This document shows, in pieces, positions 12,701 to 23,300 of a stretch of DNA of 64,000 nt; positions within the stretch are counted from its first letter, which is position 1; every line of letters starts with the position of its first letter. The stretch lies in NCBI GenBank assembly GCA_031761405.1, contig JASEVX010000003.1:140353762-140417761 (forward strand), in the 5' to 3' direction. This stretch comes from Serripes groenlandicus (Eukaryota; Mollusca; Bivalvia; Cardiida; Cardiidae). The notes below the pieces were generated by a model. That model ran no database searches, had not been told where the DNA came from, and saw nothing but the letters and a program-made list of their open reading frames with translations. Position numbers and translations under genes: made by a program.

Positions 12701-15700
12701 TCGACTGGGATTACTTTATGATAAAATATTTTAACGAAATAAATCAGAGGGACGATTAAATAAAACTGTATTTTCCGAAACTGCTTACTCGGGAACATCA
12801 ATTATTGCAAAATAGTGCAGTCCAAGATAAGACGCCACCTTTAAAAGTGGCGTCTTATCTGGAACTATTTTCAACAGAGTATTTATGCGGTGAAAGGGTT
12901 AATAATCAATATTACAAAACTAATGGGGTGTCATTTGTTATTTCTTAAATAACACAGGAAAAATGTGAATTCTAGGTTTTGCTTCTTAAACCAACAGTGA
13001 CACAAATACAATAGATATCTTTACTCTTCTTAAAGTGGAGCTAAAATGCATGGATAATTATGTATCAGACAGTGTTATAATAAATGTAAATGATTTCATA
13101 CCATATTTATTCAGAAGTTCATTGCAGGATGTTGGTTCATATCACATTCAAGTTTCATCAAATTCTAGCAGCTAGTTACTGAGAAATAACTGTAGGCGTG
13201 GATCTTTTAATAAATCAGGGGCAGTAACTCTAAAAAAAATTAAGGAATCCAAAAAAGAGTTGGAGGGGAATAATGGCAGGAAGTTGGTTAATATTACATT
13301 CAAGTTTCATCAAATTCTAGCCGCTAGTTACTGAGAAACGGCTGCGAACGATTATTTTTTAATAAATCAAGGGAAATTACTCTAAGAAAAATTGACTAAT
13401 CCAAATGAAAAATGAACAGGCATCATCCCAGTATAGTGGTTCATATTTATTTTAAGTTTCATGAAATTCTACCCGCTAGTTACTGAGAAATGGCTGAAAA
13501 TGTAGATTTTTCAAAAAATCAAGGGCAATAACTCCAAGAAAGATTGACTAATCAAAAAAATAATTCGATGGGCATCATCCCAGTATAGTGGTTCATATTT
13601 ATCTTAAGTTTCATGAAATTCTACCAGCTAGTTACTGAGAAAATGCAGGTGACGGACGGAAGGACGGACGGAAGGACGGAAGGAAGGATGGAAGGACGGA
13701 CGGACGGACAACGCCATTTCAATATCCCCCTCCCTATTTCATAGGCGGGGGATAATAATTAAGCAATGTCAGTCCACAAACAAGAAACAAATTAATACGC
13801 AAATTGTAGAAAGTTACGAGTAAGTAATCATGCATTTAAGTTTGATTTGTACATATCTGTTTTGTTTTTTATGAGGTCAGAAGTGTAACAGACTCTATGA
13901 TATTCAAGCATGTAGATGGAAAACAATACTAGAAAGCATTGAAGAATGATCGGATTTGTTTTTTACAAATATCAGTTATTTGTAAACTAGTAATAAATAT
14001 AATTGGAAGCGGACTCTTACCATGGTTGATTGAATGACTAGAGCTTAACATTATTTTCAATGGTATTTTAGTTCACCTAACAATTTTCCCATGGCTTTCT
14101 AGAAAAAATAATCCACACAACAATATTCCCAGGCAACTGGCTACCTTTGTATGATCTGGCTGAGTGTATAATCTTGAGACAAAGATGAAAACGCTATGCA
14201 TAAAGACTGAGAAATCTATATTATCTGTCTATATAAGGGAAATGAGTTCAATTCTGCAGGATGAATAGAAATTCCCCATATCATTATTTAACTATTTACC
14301 TGATATGCTGTTTTAAATCACTCAATGAAAGACATAGAAAGGTTAAAGGCATTTGAAATAGTTGACGCATTTGAAAACACTGTGGAGAAAAGGACAACTT
14401 GCTCATGATCAGCAATTTCTCCTTTTGCCACTATGTTTCAAATTATATTCATTAATTATACTTTGGCTTTCCCTTTTTACCTCAACATTGTCAATTTCAT
14501 CTGCTGCAGGTTTGATATATGTTGGCAAGGATTAAGTTTAGCCGAAGAAAGGAAAGTCGACTTACCCTTCATAAAGTTCTACCAATTAACGAAATCAATA
14601 ATTTAGGGAACTACATTTGTGACGAGTCAAACTATCATTTCCTAACATTTCTGTTGTTTTCCTTTTGTTAATTATTCATTACTTGTCTTACAATGACGTC
14701 CATTTCGTTACAATGACGTCACATTTGGATGTGTTTACATCCGGTTGCGAAATCAATAGGTTACGAAGTTACTTTTTCAGTCCAGTAAAACCGGAAACAA
14801 AATGGACGAGAAAAAGTCCTATGGGGTTGAGATTTGTTATATGAAAAACAGTAAGATTGTACTGAATTCTCGTTGTTGATCTCTTATTATGTCTTCGTAC
14901 GGGTAACCTATAGGCGAGCTTCGCTCGGGCCTTCTGCTCGAGCTTTCTAACGTATGATTATGATAACGATACAAAGTTAATATCATTTTGAGAAAAGGAG
15001 AAAGTTTATGTCTTCAACAATTTAACCATTTTATCAATGTTTTAAAAGTAGACTGCTGCGTAGGTGGCCAATGTTTCTTCAAACAGGGAATGGGTTATAT
15101 GGTTTTTATTGCATGTAAATCCCAAATGACTGTTTTAGTGGTTTTATCAATAACAACAAAACTTCCAAAATTCTGAAATACAAAGATCTTAAATTTGTAT
15201 GTGGAATTTCAAAAATCCTGGAATTAGTCCTTAATGAAAGCACCATGGATATATTTAGACTAATGAATGTTACGATGACTCAATTGTTTAACTTTAATTG
15301 ATGATGTGTGGTAAAAATAAATTAATGCAGTCTTTCGGCGACATTGATGATAAGTTTCTCTTGTAAGTTAACTATAATATTTGCAAATAACGAAAGCTAG
15401 ACCAAAACTGCTAAGGTATGCATACACTATAACTATGCTCCCCTGACTTTAAATGCCGTGTAGAAGTCTTACCATTTCAAGTTTAAGGTATATGATGTGA
15501 CATCGCCGCTGCCAGCCTTAGCTCTTGGAATATATTCATCTATAATGACCTTCAATAGCGTGTTTATGATGGAACTTTTCCCAGATCCACTTTGACCAAT
15601 CAGTAACGCGTTTTGTTTCTTGTAATCCCGCTGACTACAAAAACGAACGACATCCTTGACTAGTCGGAAGTTTTCTTTGCGGACATCTTCTTCACTACGT

Positions 15701-18700
15701 TCGTCTGAAACTATAATACCAGCAGCACGTTAGCTTATTTCGCGAATCCACTTCTTAAATCACAGTAATATGAGCGTGATGCATGTCCGTTTCAGATAAC
15801 ATAAAACAAATAATTGTTTCTTAAGAGGTTTTTGAGACAATTACAGCGGTGCTTCAGGAAAGCAAACGTTAATGTAATTAGTACTGGTTTTAAACAAGAC
15901 CTACCTGCTCATTTGAGCTGAAAGGATTTATATGGATACTGTTTTACAAAAGATTCTACGATTAAAAAACGAACAGGGCAATGAAAGATATGACTGCGCG
16001 GATGCACTTACATATCTTGATCTCAATTGGTCGCATTTACCTTACAGTTGGTTTCATACATAGCGCTGTTGAATATCCATTATTTGATATAACAAAATTG
16101 AAGTATTTGATTCAGTTTTATTTATTTTGAACAGCTTTCAAAGCAGGCATCTGAACGTTTTTGACAATGTTGTTCGAGCCAGATCTCGAACATATGTGTT
16201 TATTTTGAAATTGGGCAAGTGGTTAAATCAAGTGGGAGAAATCTTTTAAAAATAAATTGTTTAATCATGTTTGGCCATCTTGTGCAACGGGAGCGAACTG
16301 TTAACATAATTTTGGTACAGACCCACTTACTGAACATTTTTTTGAATCATTTTTAAATTTTGCCAATGGGATGAAAGAGACGCCGTTTAAGACGTTCTTT
16401 GAGTGGTCCTCCAACATGATTACGTTCGGCTACACAATATAACCACCATAGCATAAATGGAAAGCAATTATAATACAACACCTCTTCGTAAAAGACTGGC
16501 CCGATTTCAAAATATATCCGAAGTTGGCCTCTATCATATTTGTTAAACATGCTCCGTTTCGCTACACACATTATGGATCCAAAAGCTATAAATAAAAATA
16601 TCTTTAAACAACATATTTTTTTTCTTATATCTAACACTACCATTAATTTCGGGGAAGAACTGTGCTATCACTGTCCTTTGTTTAATCATAACAGTATTAT
16701 AAAGGCTTCTATGATACTGGTTGTACTAGATGATGATCAGTGAGTTTCTTAATCAGATTGCCCTGGTCCAGATGTTCAATGTTCCCCCTAAAGTCGTTAT
16801 ATTTCGAGTTACAGATGAAATTCAGTCATACATCTACATGTAAATTAATGTTTTGCTTAAAAGTTCTTTGTTTTTAAATGTACAAGTCCTAGGACATTTG
16901 CTCTGGAAATATTTGTTTGACAACCAGTTACTTACAGGTTCAGTTACAGTTTATAGAAATGCAGAACATTGTTCAAAAACATGTTGCCTTATACAAACAG
17001 TTTAACATAGAATTTAGAAAACTCTTTGAAAATCAAACGAGTCAAATTGACCTCCCCCTTTTCAAAATGACCTCCAGCTAGTTACACTCTAGCTGCATTT
17101 GTTTGTCGACCAGGTATTATCAGGTTAAATTATTAGTCGCCGGGCAGAAGCACGCGACTTCTATTTTTAATAGGTTTTCTGAAATCACATGGGAGGGGGG
17201 ATTATTATTAGAAAGAAACACATTTAGATGTCTTGAACATATTACAATTGTGTTTGTTTAAAACCACTAAGTAATGACACATCTAAAATGAAATAAATAT
17301 TCCGATGTTTTAGGTATTTTCAGTTTCTTTATTTTGACTCGCATTTATGTTTTTTTGTTTTATTTACGAAGACAAAACAGTCCCTATTAGCTAGACTGGT
17401 ATACTTTATTTAACACTATATACTACATGTAATCAAAAGGCGATAACTACAAACCTTTACGTCGCACAGTCTAATTAAATTGTTTACTTACGCGCACCTG
17501 AAAATAGTAAATTATAGGTGATTTAAAATGTTTATTTGGTTCGAAACAAATGAAGAAAAAAACAAACCGAGATAAAACTGCTTTTAATGGAAAAATGACT
17601 TTGAACGAACACTCTCTGCCTATAAAGACAGTTTCAAGAACGACACCTCTGCGAATAAGAAAGAATCGGGTCTTTCGTACAAAATTATTTCGTCCTTGAC
17701 AATTTTAAATGTGTCATTTAATTCCCTAAAGGCATATTGCTTCCGATCTGCATATTGTTATGCATCATTGGCACAAGAGCGCTCATCATAATATAATTTT
17801 AAAACATGAGTAGTTTGTTATTTTCATTATAAAAAAGGAAGATAAGAATTAAAATAAATTAACATGTTGTAGGGCTAAGTTTATGTTCGAAACTAAGTTT
17901 AAATTATACAACAATTTCAATGAGATTTAACTGTTTAGTTGATATTACATTTCGAAGGTGGTCTAATTTATAAATCTTCAGCGATTTAACCCTTATCTCA
18001 TTGTTTTAAAAGTAGATTGCTGCAAAGGTGTCCACTGTTGACTTTAAAAGAGGAAAGGTAAAATGACGTGCTATTGCATGCACATCCTAAATTGTCTGTT
18101 TAGTGGTTTTATTGAAAAATTACTCATTACCATTACTGTTTATGATCAAATATTAGTTGGTTGTGTGTATGCTCAACCTACTTTGGAATGGGGATTGATC
18201 ATAAACAATGAAAGGCTTCAATTATCATTTACTTCGTTGACAAAACGATGCAAGTTATGATACATTTTCACTTGACCCCACCCCTGATGTTCCAATATGC
18301 CCCTCAGTTGATAACTGTTTATTCAACTACTATAGTGTTAGTGTTATGCATAACTGCACTATGGATATCCGGCGACATTGATGCGTTGCATCAACTTTCT
18401 CTTGTGTTATAGATTAACAGAAGCAAAGGTCGGGTGTCGTAGGAGGTAGCATCAGTGTCTAACTTTGAACAAATATAGAAATTAGGGATGGGACCGGATA
18501 CTCGAGTACGCGAGTACTCGATCGGACGTTCGAGTACCGGTTATCAGGTATTCGAAGACTCGATTATAACTTCGTCTTTTTTCTGTTGATCATCTGTTAT
18601 AAGTAAATGAATAAAAACTTAAAAATTAATGTGTTGAAGAATAAAATCATTGAATTACTTAAGACGCCAGTAAAGGCATTACACACACAGGATGGCATAT

Positions 18701-21443
18701 TTTCATCTGAAGAGTGAAGATGGTACTACATTTGAATCCATTTATATGGCGACTTGATTGCAATCTATTTTCAATGACAAGAGGACCATGATGGTCCTAT
18801 AGCGCTCACCTGATTTAATCAAACGTAAACAGTTTTCATTGTTTTTTGTCTATACATATATACGGAAAACAAGCAACACCCCCTGGTGGCCATGTTTATC
18901 ATCCTATCAAAATAATTGGAAGTCTTAGTAGAGGGGCACCCAAAGAACATTCATGGCAAATGGACAAGAATATTTTAAAATTGTTTACCTTAACAAGTCT
19001 ATGTAAAACAAGTGATCCCCAGGGTGGAGCCATGTTTGACACCAGGGCTATAATAATTTGACCAATCTTGGTAGAAGTCCACTAGATGAAGTTAGATTTC
19101 AAATATTAAACTTTTAGACAAGAAGATTTTTATAGTTTTTCCCCTCTATGAGTATATGTAAAACAAGTGACCCCCGAGATGGGGTCATTTTTCACCCCAG
19201 GGTTATAATTTGAATAATCTTGGTAGAGGTCCAATAGGCAAGCTACATATCAAAGGCCGGGGCCCTCTACTTTCAGAAAAGATTTTTTTTTAAATTTCTC
19301 TATATGAGTCTATGTAAAACAATAGACCCCAGGGGAGGGGTCATTTTTTGACCCGAGGGCTATAATTTGAACAATCTTGGTAGAAGTCAACTAGATGATG
19401 CTACATACCAAATATTAAAGGCCTCTACTTTTAGACAAGAAAATTCTTAGACAAGAAATTTTTTAAATGTTTTTCCCTATATGAGTCTATGAACAAGCTT
19501 CGCCCCCTGGCGGCCATGTTTTTCAACGGATCGGAAATATTTGAACAATTTTGTCAAAGGGTGCCCCAAGGAACATTTGTGCAAAATAATTTTCAAATCA
19601 GGCCAGTACTTTTGGACAAGAAGATTTTTTAACGTTTTAACAATGCACATATAAGGAAAACAAGCTCCGCCCACTGGCAGCCATGTTTTTCAACGGATCG
19701 GAAATATTTAAACAATCTTGGTAAAAGGTGCCCCAAGGAACATTTGTGCAAAATAATTTTTGAAATCGGGCCAGTACTTTTGGACAAGAAGATTTTTAAA
19801 GTTTAACAATGCACATATAAGGAAAACAAGGTCCACCCCCTGGCGGCCATGTTTTTCAACGGATCGGAAATATTTGAACAATCTTGTCAAAGGGTGCCAC
19901 AAGGAACTTTTGTGCAAAATAATTTTCAAATCGGGCCAGTACTTTTGGACAAGAAGATTTTTAAAGTTTTAACAATGCACCTATAAGGAAAACAAGCTCC
20001 GCTCCCTGGCGGCCATGTTTTTCAACGGATCGGAAATATTTGAACAATCTTGGTAGAAGGTACCCCAAGGAAAATTTGTGCAAAATAATTTTCAAATCGG
20101 GCCAGTACTTTTGGACAAGAAGATTTTTAAAGTTTTAACAATGCACATATAATGAGAATAGGCTCCGCCCCCTGGCGGCCATGTTTTTCAACGGATCGGA
20201 AATATTTGAACAATCTTGGTAGAAGGTACCCCAAGGAACATTTGTGCAAAATAATTTTCAAATCGGGCCAGTACTTTTGGAGAAGAAGATTTTTAAAGTT
20301 TTAACAATGCACATATAATGAAAATAGGCTCCGCCCCCTGGCGGCCATGTTTTTCAACGGATCGGAAATATTTGAACAATCTTGGTAGAAGGTTCCCCAA
20401 GGAACATTTGTGCAAAATAATTTTCAAATCGGGCCAGTACTTTTGGACAAGAAGATTTTTTAAGTTTTGGTTAATTTTCCCTTTTTTGTTGCCGTGGCAA
20501 CCAAAGTTCTGCATGGAATAGAATTCTTTGAACAAGTTTGAAAGAGATCCACCCAAGGAACATTCCTGTAAAATTATTTTGAATTTGGTTAATTGGTTTA
20601 GGAGGAGAAGTCGTTTGTAGGAAAATGTGAACGGACGGACGACGACGACGACGACGACGACGGACGACGGACGGTGAGCGATCACAAAAGCTCACCTTGC
20701 ACTTTGTGCATAGGTGAGCTAAAAAACAAACAGTAAGCGATTTGACTGTTATCTCCAGTCAATTTGCAACAATATGTCAAACAGGCCGTCAGTTTTTCAC
20801 ACCTTTGTGTTTTCAATTGCTGTTGAGTTTTAATTGAATAGCTGTAAAAAATACGCGCTACAATTACTGGAACAGGACTTGTTCATCAAATCAGTAGAAC
20901 TGTCTTCAATCATTCTCAAATATTCGAATGAAATTGGGATGCATTAATTATAATACATTTTGAGATCTAGGTTTCCTTTTTGACGAGCGCGGCCCTATAT
21001 CTTTATATTTTTAGTCGTGTAAATAAAACGGACACCGGTTAATTCACAAACCGAAAGTACGAACTAATTCTATTTGTTTATTTATATTTATCATTTTCAT
21101 GGATTAAATTATTATTCACTTATTTTTAAACGTAGTGTTGTTTTTCATTGCCATTAGTTTTCATTTAGCGGTTCGTTTTTCTTTATTGTTCGCCTTTAAA
21201 AGCGTACGAAAGTATGCACTAAACGTTTCGATGTTTACGCGAATACAATTTCTGGGTGTATTTGTTGAATTAGTTGGCGTTATTTAAATAAAACAACTTC
21301 CTTCAAATATAGTATAAGTTTATACTAGTCAAAGACAATAAGAGTATTTCCCGGAACATGAAAGTTACCCAACATTTTATACATGCATACTCGGAGAACA
21401 CAATATAGCTTAACTTACCCCTATACGTGCTTGAATCTGCCAT
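195..21443 (-). CDS. IFI44-like tail-anchored GTPase, copy 1 (five exons)
   Basis: Joining 21443-21419, 15710-15473, 8687-8470, 2522-2304 and 706-195 gives 1,212 nt, 404 codons including the stop, with GT-AG boundaries and compatible phases throughout. Visible motifs are G1 GQSGSGKS (residues 47-54), a following GDVTSY stretch, G3 DAAG (139-142), LLKGG at the exon 3/4 junction and G4 TKYD (243-246). An acidic, Glu/Ser-rich stretch (about 255-298) follows, and one hydrophobic helix (about 373-395) lies before a short basic tail. GTP binding is well supported. Membership in the IFI44-like group is inferred from motif order, and AIG1/GIMAP or IRG-like GTPases are alternatives. A tail-anchored, cytosol-facing topology is predicted because there is no signal peptide. 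Its tandem paralogue starts at 53049. Immune function is only a family-based guess. Confidence 0.72.
707..2303 (-). other. Intron 4 of GTPase copy 1
   Basis: It holds a truncated SINE (785-968), then AT-rich sequence. Bases 1300-1500 match copy 2 intron 4. Bases 1850-2250 are diverged monomers (actcagcatctt, agaagggcataa) of the family seen intact at 59900-61210. No other exon is seen. Confidence 0.5.
785..968 (+). repeat. 5'-truncated SINE with (AATC)n tail
   Basis: The central domain (tggagtactggtgtgcgaaa) and the tail GTGATATGACTG ... AACGGCGTTAAACCCC followed by (AATC)n match the 3' halves of the other SINEs here. The tRNA-like head is missing. Confidence 0.6.
2304..2522 (-). CDS. GTPase copy 1, exon 4
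   Basis: Acceptor GTGCAG|GT and donor AAAT|GTAAGT bound 219 nt, the same length as in copy 2. It encodes HISSNTNMAVLMQL, a basic segment, then MSMILFACSCTSPIPYNLIK, read as the hydrophobic strand before the G4 region, and VREVLQEVDPSTSSNK. Conservation with 56408-56626 is strong in the second half. Confidence 0.8.
4773..4850 (+). repeat. tRNA-derived SINE head
   Basis: An A-box-like TAGCGGTTGG and a B box GAGTTCGATTCCC are correctly spaced, but the 5' and 3' ends do not pair as an acceptor stem, so it is a tRNA-derived repeat and not a tRNA gene. Confidence 0.45.
5520..5820 (+). repeat. Tandem pair of tRNA-derived SINE-like units
   Basis: Two related units share 'gtgtcttggtgtggtgacaa'-like lead-ins, a GATAGCTCAGTTGGTTAGAG A-box region (5547) or a GTTAGAGCGC equivalent (5720), a B box GGTTCGATCCCC (5755) and the end GGCGGGCATTTCCC. 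Neither folds as a complete tRNA. Confidence 0.5.
6248..6775 (+). repeat. Dispersed repeat family R1 (ACAAGAGG ... GTGAGCTAAAA)
   Basis: It starts ACAAGAGGGCCATGATGG with a short palindrome and GCTCACCTGA. It ends after an acgcacgcc-rich segment with GATCACAATAACTC, a GAGCACTTCGTGCTC hairpin and AGGTGAGCTAAAA. Related copies are at 18777-20726 and 55165-56382. No coding capacity. Confidence 0.65.
8470..8687 (-). CDS. GTPase copy 1, exon 3 (G3/switch II)
   Basis: Acceptor ATTAG|C and donor AGGAG|GTAAGG bound 218 nt. The exon encodes CYKSCGTKDTDFE, a charged Gln/Arg-rich linker, then LPDIFDAAGMKDKND with the DxxG motif and ILRLLKGG. The copy 2 exon (61984-62189) is 12 nt shorter, with the difference in the charged linker. 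Confidence 0.8.
9422..9669 (-). repeat. Full-length tRNA-derived SINE with target duplication
   Basis: The minus strand reads a tRNA-like head (GGTAGCGTATCTG and B box GGGTTCGATACCC), a central domain with the CCAGGAAAACATGG type of sequence, GTGATATGGCC and AACGCCG/AACTCC, ending in (CAAA)n. Flanks CAAATTGAAGAATTGA (9406-9421) and CAATTTGAAGAATTGA (9670-9685) are a 16-bp target duplication with one mismatch. Confidence 0.8.
9686..10036 (+). repeat. Dispersed repeat family R6
   Basis: It ends with gcggacaggcggatgg, then AAACCTAAAGTCATTAAG and TAAGGAAATAACA. The second copy ends the same way at 63660-63757. The open frame across it is a by-product. Confidence 0.5.
11290..12076 (+). repeat. 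Repeat family R2 with four internal 156-165 bp monomers
   Basis: Monomers begin near 11362, 11527, 11683 and 11839 with GTAAAGGGCCATAACTCCG and contain TATGAAGTTTCAT and AGCGGTTGCAGAGAAATAGC. The end is (GGAC/GGAAGGAC)n at 11985-12030, then the hairpin TATACCCCCC ... GGGGGTATAAAAAG. Confidence 0.8.
12825..12860. repeat. 36-bp hairpin
   Basis: Arms AGATAAGACGCCAC and GTGGCGTCTTATCT pair perfectly over 14 bp around CTTTAAAA. Minus-strand transcription of the gene would also produce it. It may be the core of a small MITE. Confidence 0.75.
13118..13757 (+). repeat. Repeat family R3 with four monomers of about 150 bp
   Basis: Monomers carry CAAGTTTCATCAAATTCTA and AGTTACTGAGAAA at about 13152, 13302, 13456 and 13608. 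A GGACGGAAGGACGGA tract (13650-13710) and a terminal hairpin ATCCCCC ... GGGGGAT close it. Confidence 0.75.
15473..15710 (-). CDS. GTPase copy 1, exon 2 (P-loop)
   Basis: Acceptor TTATAG|TT and donor AATG|GTAAG bound 238 nt. The exon encodes an acidic/basic helix, then NALLIGQSGSGKSSIINTL, the Walker A/G1 loop, and PRAKAGSGDVTSYTL, a likely switch I region. The homologous exon of copy 2 runs off the window end at 64000 with the same P-loop. Confidence 0.82.
15711..21418 (-). other. Intron 1 of GTPase copy 1
   Basis: Segments 16800-16945, 18415-18485 and 21312-21418 reappear joined together at 42290-42680, so this intron belongs partly to the segmental duplication. A TACTCGAGTA/CGAGTACTCG palindromic patch (18505-18530) may be a hAT-type terminus (weak). 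The rest is repeat R1 (18777-20726) or AT-rich sequence without visible genes. Confidence 0.5.
18777..20726 (+). repeat. Repeat family R1 with internal tandem array (about 165 bp x 6)
   Basis: The start is ACAAGAGGACCATGATGG. Monomers marked by CTGGCGGCCATGTTTTTCAA recur at about 19508, 19676, 19841, 20006, 20173 and 20338. The terminus has (GAC)n (20632-20675), GGTGAGCGATCACAAAAGC, TCACC, a GCACTTTGTGC hairpin and GGTGAGCTAAAA. Open frames here read through the monomers and are not genes. Confidence 0.8.
21419..21443 (-). CDS. GTPase copy 1, exon 1
   Basis: The ATG at 21443-21441 opens MADSSTYR plus one base, then the donor G|GTAAGTT. The start is chosen because an almost identical exon with the same donor recurs at 42682-42706, and because its phase (1) matches the acceptor of exon 2. 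No other upstream in-frame ATG is visible in the short leader. Confidence 0.68.
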
Positions 21444-21470
21444 CGCGATTTTATCGGAGTGTTGACAAAT

Positions 21471-21509
21471 GAACTGATAAATAGATAGCAGTACCTTTTA
21501 AAGGTACTG
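21471..21509 (-). promoter_or_regulatory. Putative palindromic core promoter of GTPase copy 1
   Basis: Arms CAGTACCTTT and AAAGGTACTG around a single T form an inverted repeat (21489-21509), about 46 nt upstream of the ATG. On the minus strand it contains TTTAAAA, a TATA-like box. Some 27 nt downstream is TCAGTT (21476-21471), an initiator-like site. The palindrome is conserved in the orphan promoter copy at 42752-42772. Promoter function is inferred. Confidence 0.42.
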
Positions 21510-21714
21510 ATTCACAAAGAACTACACACAAGGAAGACGCTCTTACTGGTTATCTAGTTGCTCAATCCGTCTTTTCTGAAAGTAGTGCTAGAAATCTTTA
21601 GTAAAGTATGTACTATTTCTTCTTTTTCAACGTGTTTTGTATCATGGACATGTTTTAAAAAAAATGTACTGTTGTTCTTTTACTTTTTGCCGAGTCGTGA
21701 TATAGTCGGTAACA

Positions 21715-22005
21715 ACGAGGGCTTTTGGAAACGTGTGGGGGTTTTAAGCACATGTACTCCACATAACATTCGTCCGAGGGCAGTTAATCGAGAGTTCGAT
21801 CCCCGGCTCGGCCATTCTTTCCGATGGTTGACACAAGTTATTGTGACTGGCGGCATCATGGGCTAAAAAGTTTATGGAGGGAAACAGACCTATGAAGAAT
21901 GCTGTTTGGAGTACATGTGCTAAAAGCCATGAAACACGCTTTATGTGAACAGATCGCGGTGATAAAACTTAAATACCGTTGAAAACGGCGATGAACTCAA
22001 GTTAA
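21715..22005 (+). repeat. SINE with tRNA-like head
   Basis: B-box-like GAGTTCGATCCCCGG (21791), a central GGAGTACATGTGC, then GTGATAAAACTT and GTTGAAAACGGCGATGAACTC. Copy B keeps only the 3' half (about 42930-43030), so its head was deleted. Confidence 0.6.
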
Positions 22006-22703
22006 ATATTTAACCTTGACCTGCATATGTGTGCTGTGACTGCTTCTAGATCAGATTGTCAGAAAATGCGTGTGTGTAACCACCACTAGTGAGGTCGTGA
22101 GAGAGTATAGTTGAAGTGGCGTCAAACTCCCTTTAGTTAATAAAAAATCACAATGTTTGTATTCCTAAGTTACACCAAACTCTCACAAAATATTTCTTGA
22201 TTACCAATGAAGGAAAAATGACCGTGTGCCTTTAAAACGACTTAAACGTTTCGGAAAACTATTTTTAGTAACATGGGTTTTTAAAGTGTCTACTTTCGTT
22301 TTTGACTTTCATCAGTCTAATCCTGTTTTTTAAAATTGGTCATGATTCTCCCTATTAACACAGACATTGGTTTAGCGGAACAAGGACATTCACAACAGGC
22401 AAGTTCTTTATAGAGAGAGCCTTGAATTTGAATTGATTCTAAAGTGTTTTAATTTGTACTGGAAACACATTTTACATGAGACATGAGTGTAAAATAGCTT
22501 AAAAGAAAAGAAAAAGGGTTTGGTTTAAATCGATTTCGTAAACATGTCTTGCTATTGTACTTTAAATTGTGAATTATTCTTGTATGGGGGTAGTATCTGG
22601 TTGTCTAAGAAGTAGTGGTTGTACGATTGAGATGACAAAGGTCAAAATGTGTTTATAAATAATACATTCGATTTATCGAAACGGCTGCTATGGAAGGTAT
22701 GTT

Positions 22704-22950
22704 GAGCCGTTCCACTAGAAAACAAGCATTATGGACTCTGCGTGATGTATCGACGCAATTCGCGCAGACTGATCCGGGCCGACACATTCCATCAGAGGGG
22801 GATTGAGGTATAGACTAATGATTCCTGAAACAGAAAATCCACAGGAGGCGAAAAGTGTCTTCCCAGATTAGCCTGTGTGGCATGCTTAGGCTGATCCGGG
22901 TTGATACTTTACGCAGAGTCCACATTATTGTTTTTTTCGAGAGACGACTC
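22704..22950. mobile_element. MITE M1, copy 1
   Basis: The terminal inverted repeats start GAGCCGTTCCACTAGAAAAC and end in the imperfect complement CGAGAGACGACTC. The interior has GACTGATCCGGGCCGACACA and its partner GCTGATCCGGGTTGATAC. 247 bp, non-coding. Related copies are at 43793-44015, 57554-57746 and 62211-62385. Confidence 0.7.
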
Positions 22951-22960
22951 TGTAAATTGA

Positions 22961-23300
22961 ACTCTGCTTTGAATTGATTGATTGATAGTTTTGTGTTTTA
23001 CGCCGCTTTGAACTCTGCTTTGAATTGATTGATTGATAGTTTTGTGTTTTACGCCGCTTTCAACATTCAGTTATATCAGTGTCAGAGCGTTTTCTGGGTA
23101 GGCTAGCTACCAGTCTAACTAGTCCATTTATCCTGACATCGCTAAGTCACTCGTTATGCTAACCCTACAACCAAGAGCACCAATGAGGGAAGCAATTACT
23201 ACCATTTTTAATTTATGTTGTATGATCCGGCCGGAGATCCAACCCGCGACCTCCGGACCTGAAGCGTACGCTTTACCTACGAGGCGGTCAACGCAATAAC
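22961..23300 (-). repeat. SINE in copy A with a duplicated tail
   Basis: On the minus strand a tRNA-like head (B box near 23235-23245, degraded) leads to GAAAGCGGCGTAAAACACAA and an (AATC)n tail. A unit of about 52 bp ending TTTTACGCCGCTTT is tandemly doubled at 22961-23066, whereas the copy B equivalent (44026-44305) has one. Confidence 0.65.

Larger units (their letters stand above)
8688..15472 (-). other. Intron 2 of GTPase copy 1
   Basis: About 6.8 kb holding a full SINE (9422-9669), repeat R6 (9686-10036), repeat R2 (11290-12076), a strong hairpin (12825-12860) and repeat R3 (13118-13757). Bases 10040-11280 and 13760-15470 are AT-rich without supported features, apart from two ACAATGACGTC copies near 14690-14720, one a full TGACGTCA. 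Confidence 0.5.

Noticed and set aside
16353..16643. 96-codon minus-strand ORF with hydrophobic residues
   Set aside because: Part of it shares text with dispersed repeats (AAATCGGGCCAGT), and it has no family motif or splice support.
18505..18560. Possible hAT transposon end (TACTCGAGTA, CGAGTACTCG)
   Set aside because: Only one end is visible, with no partner terminus or 8-bp duplication, so I did not list it as an element.
19477..20695. ORFs containing FKYFRSVEKHGRQGA repeats
   Set aside because: Translation of the complement of the 165-bp R1 monomers, present many times and broken differently in each.
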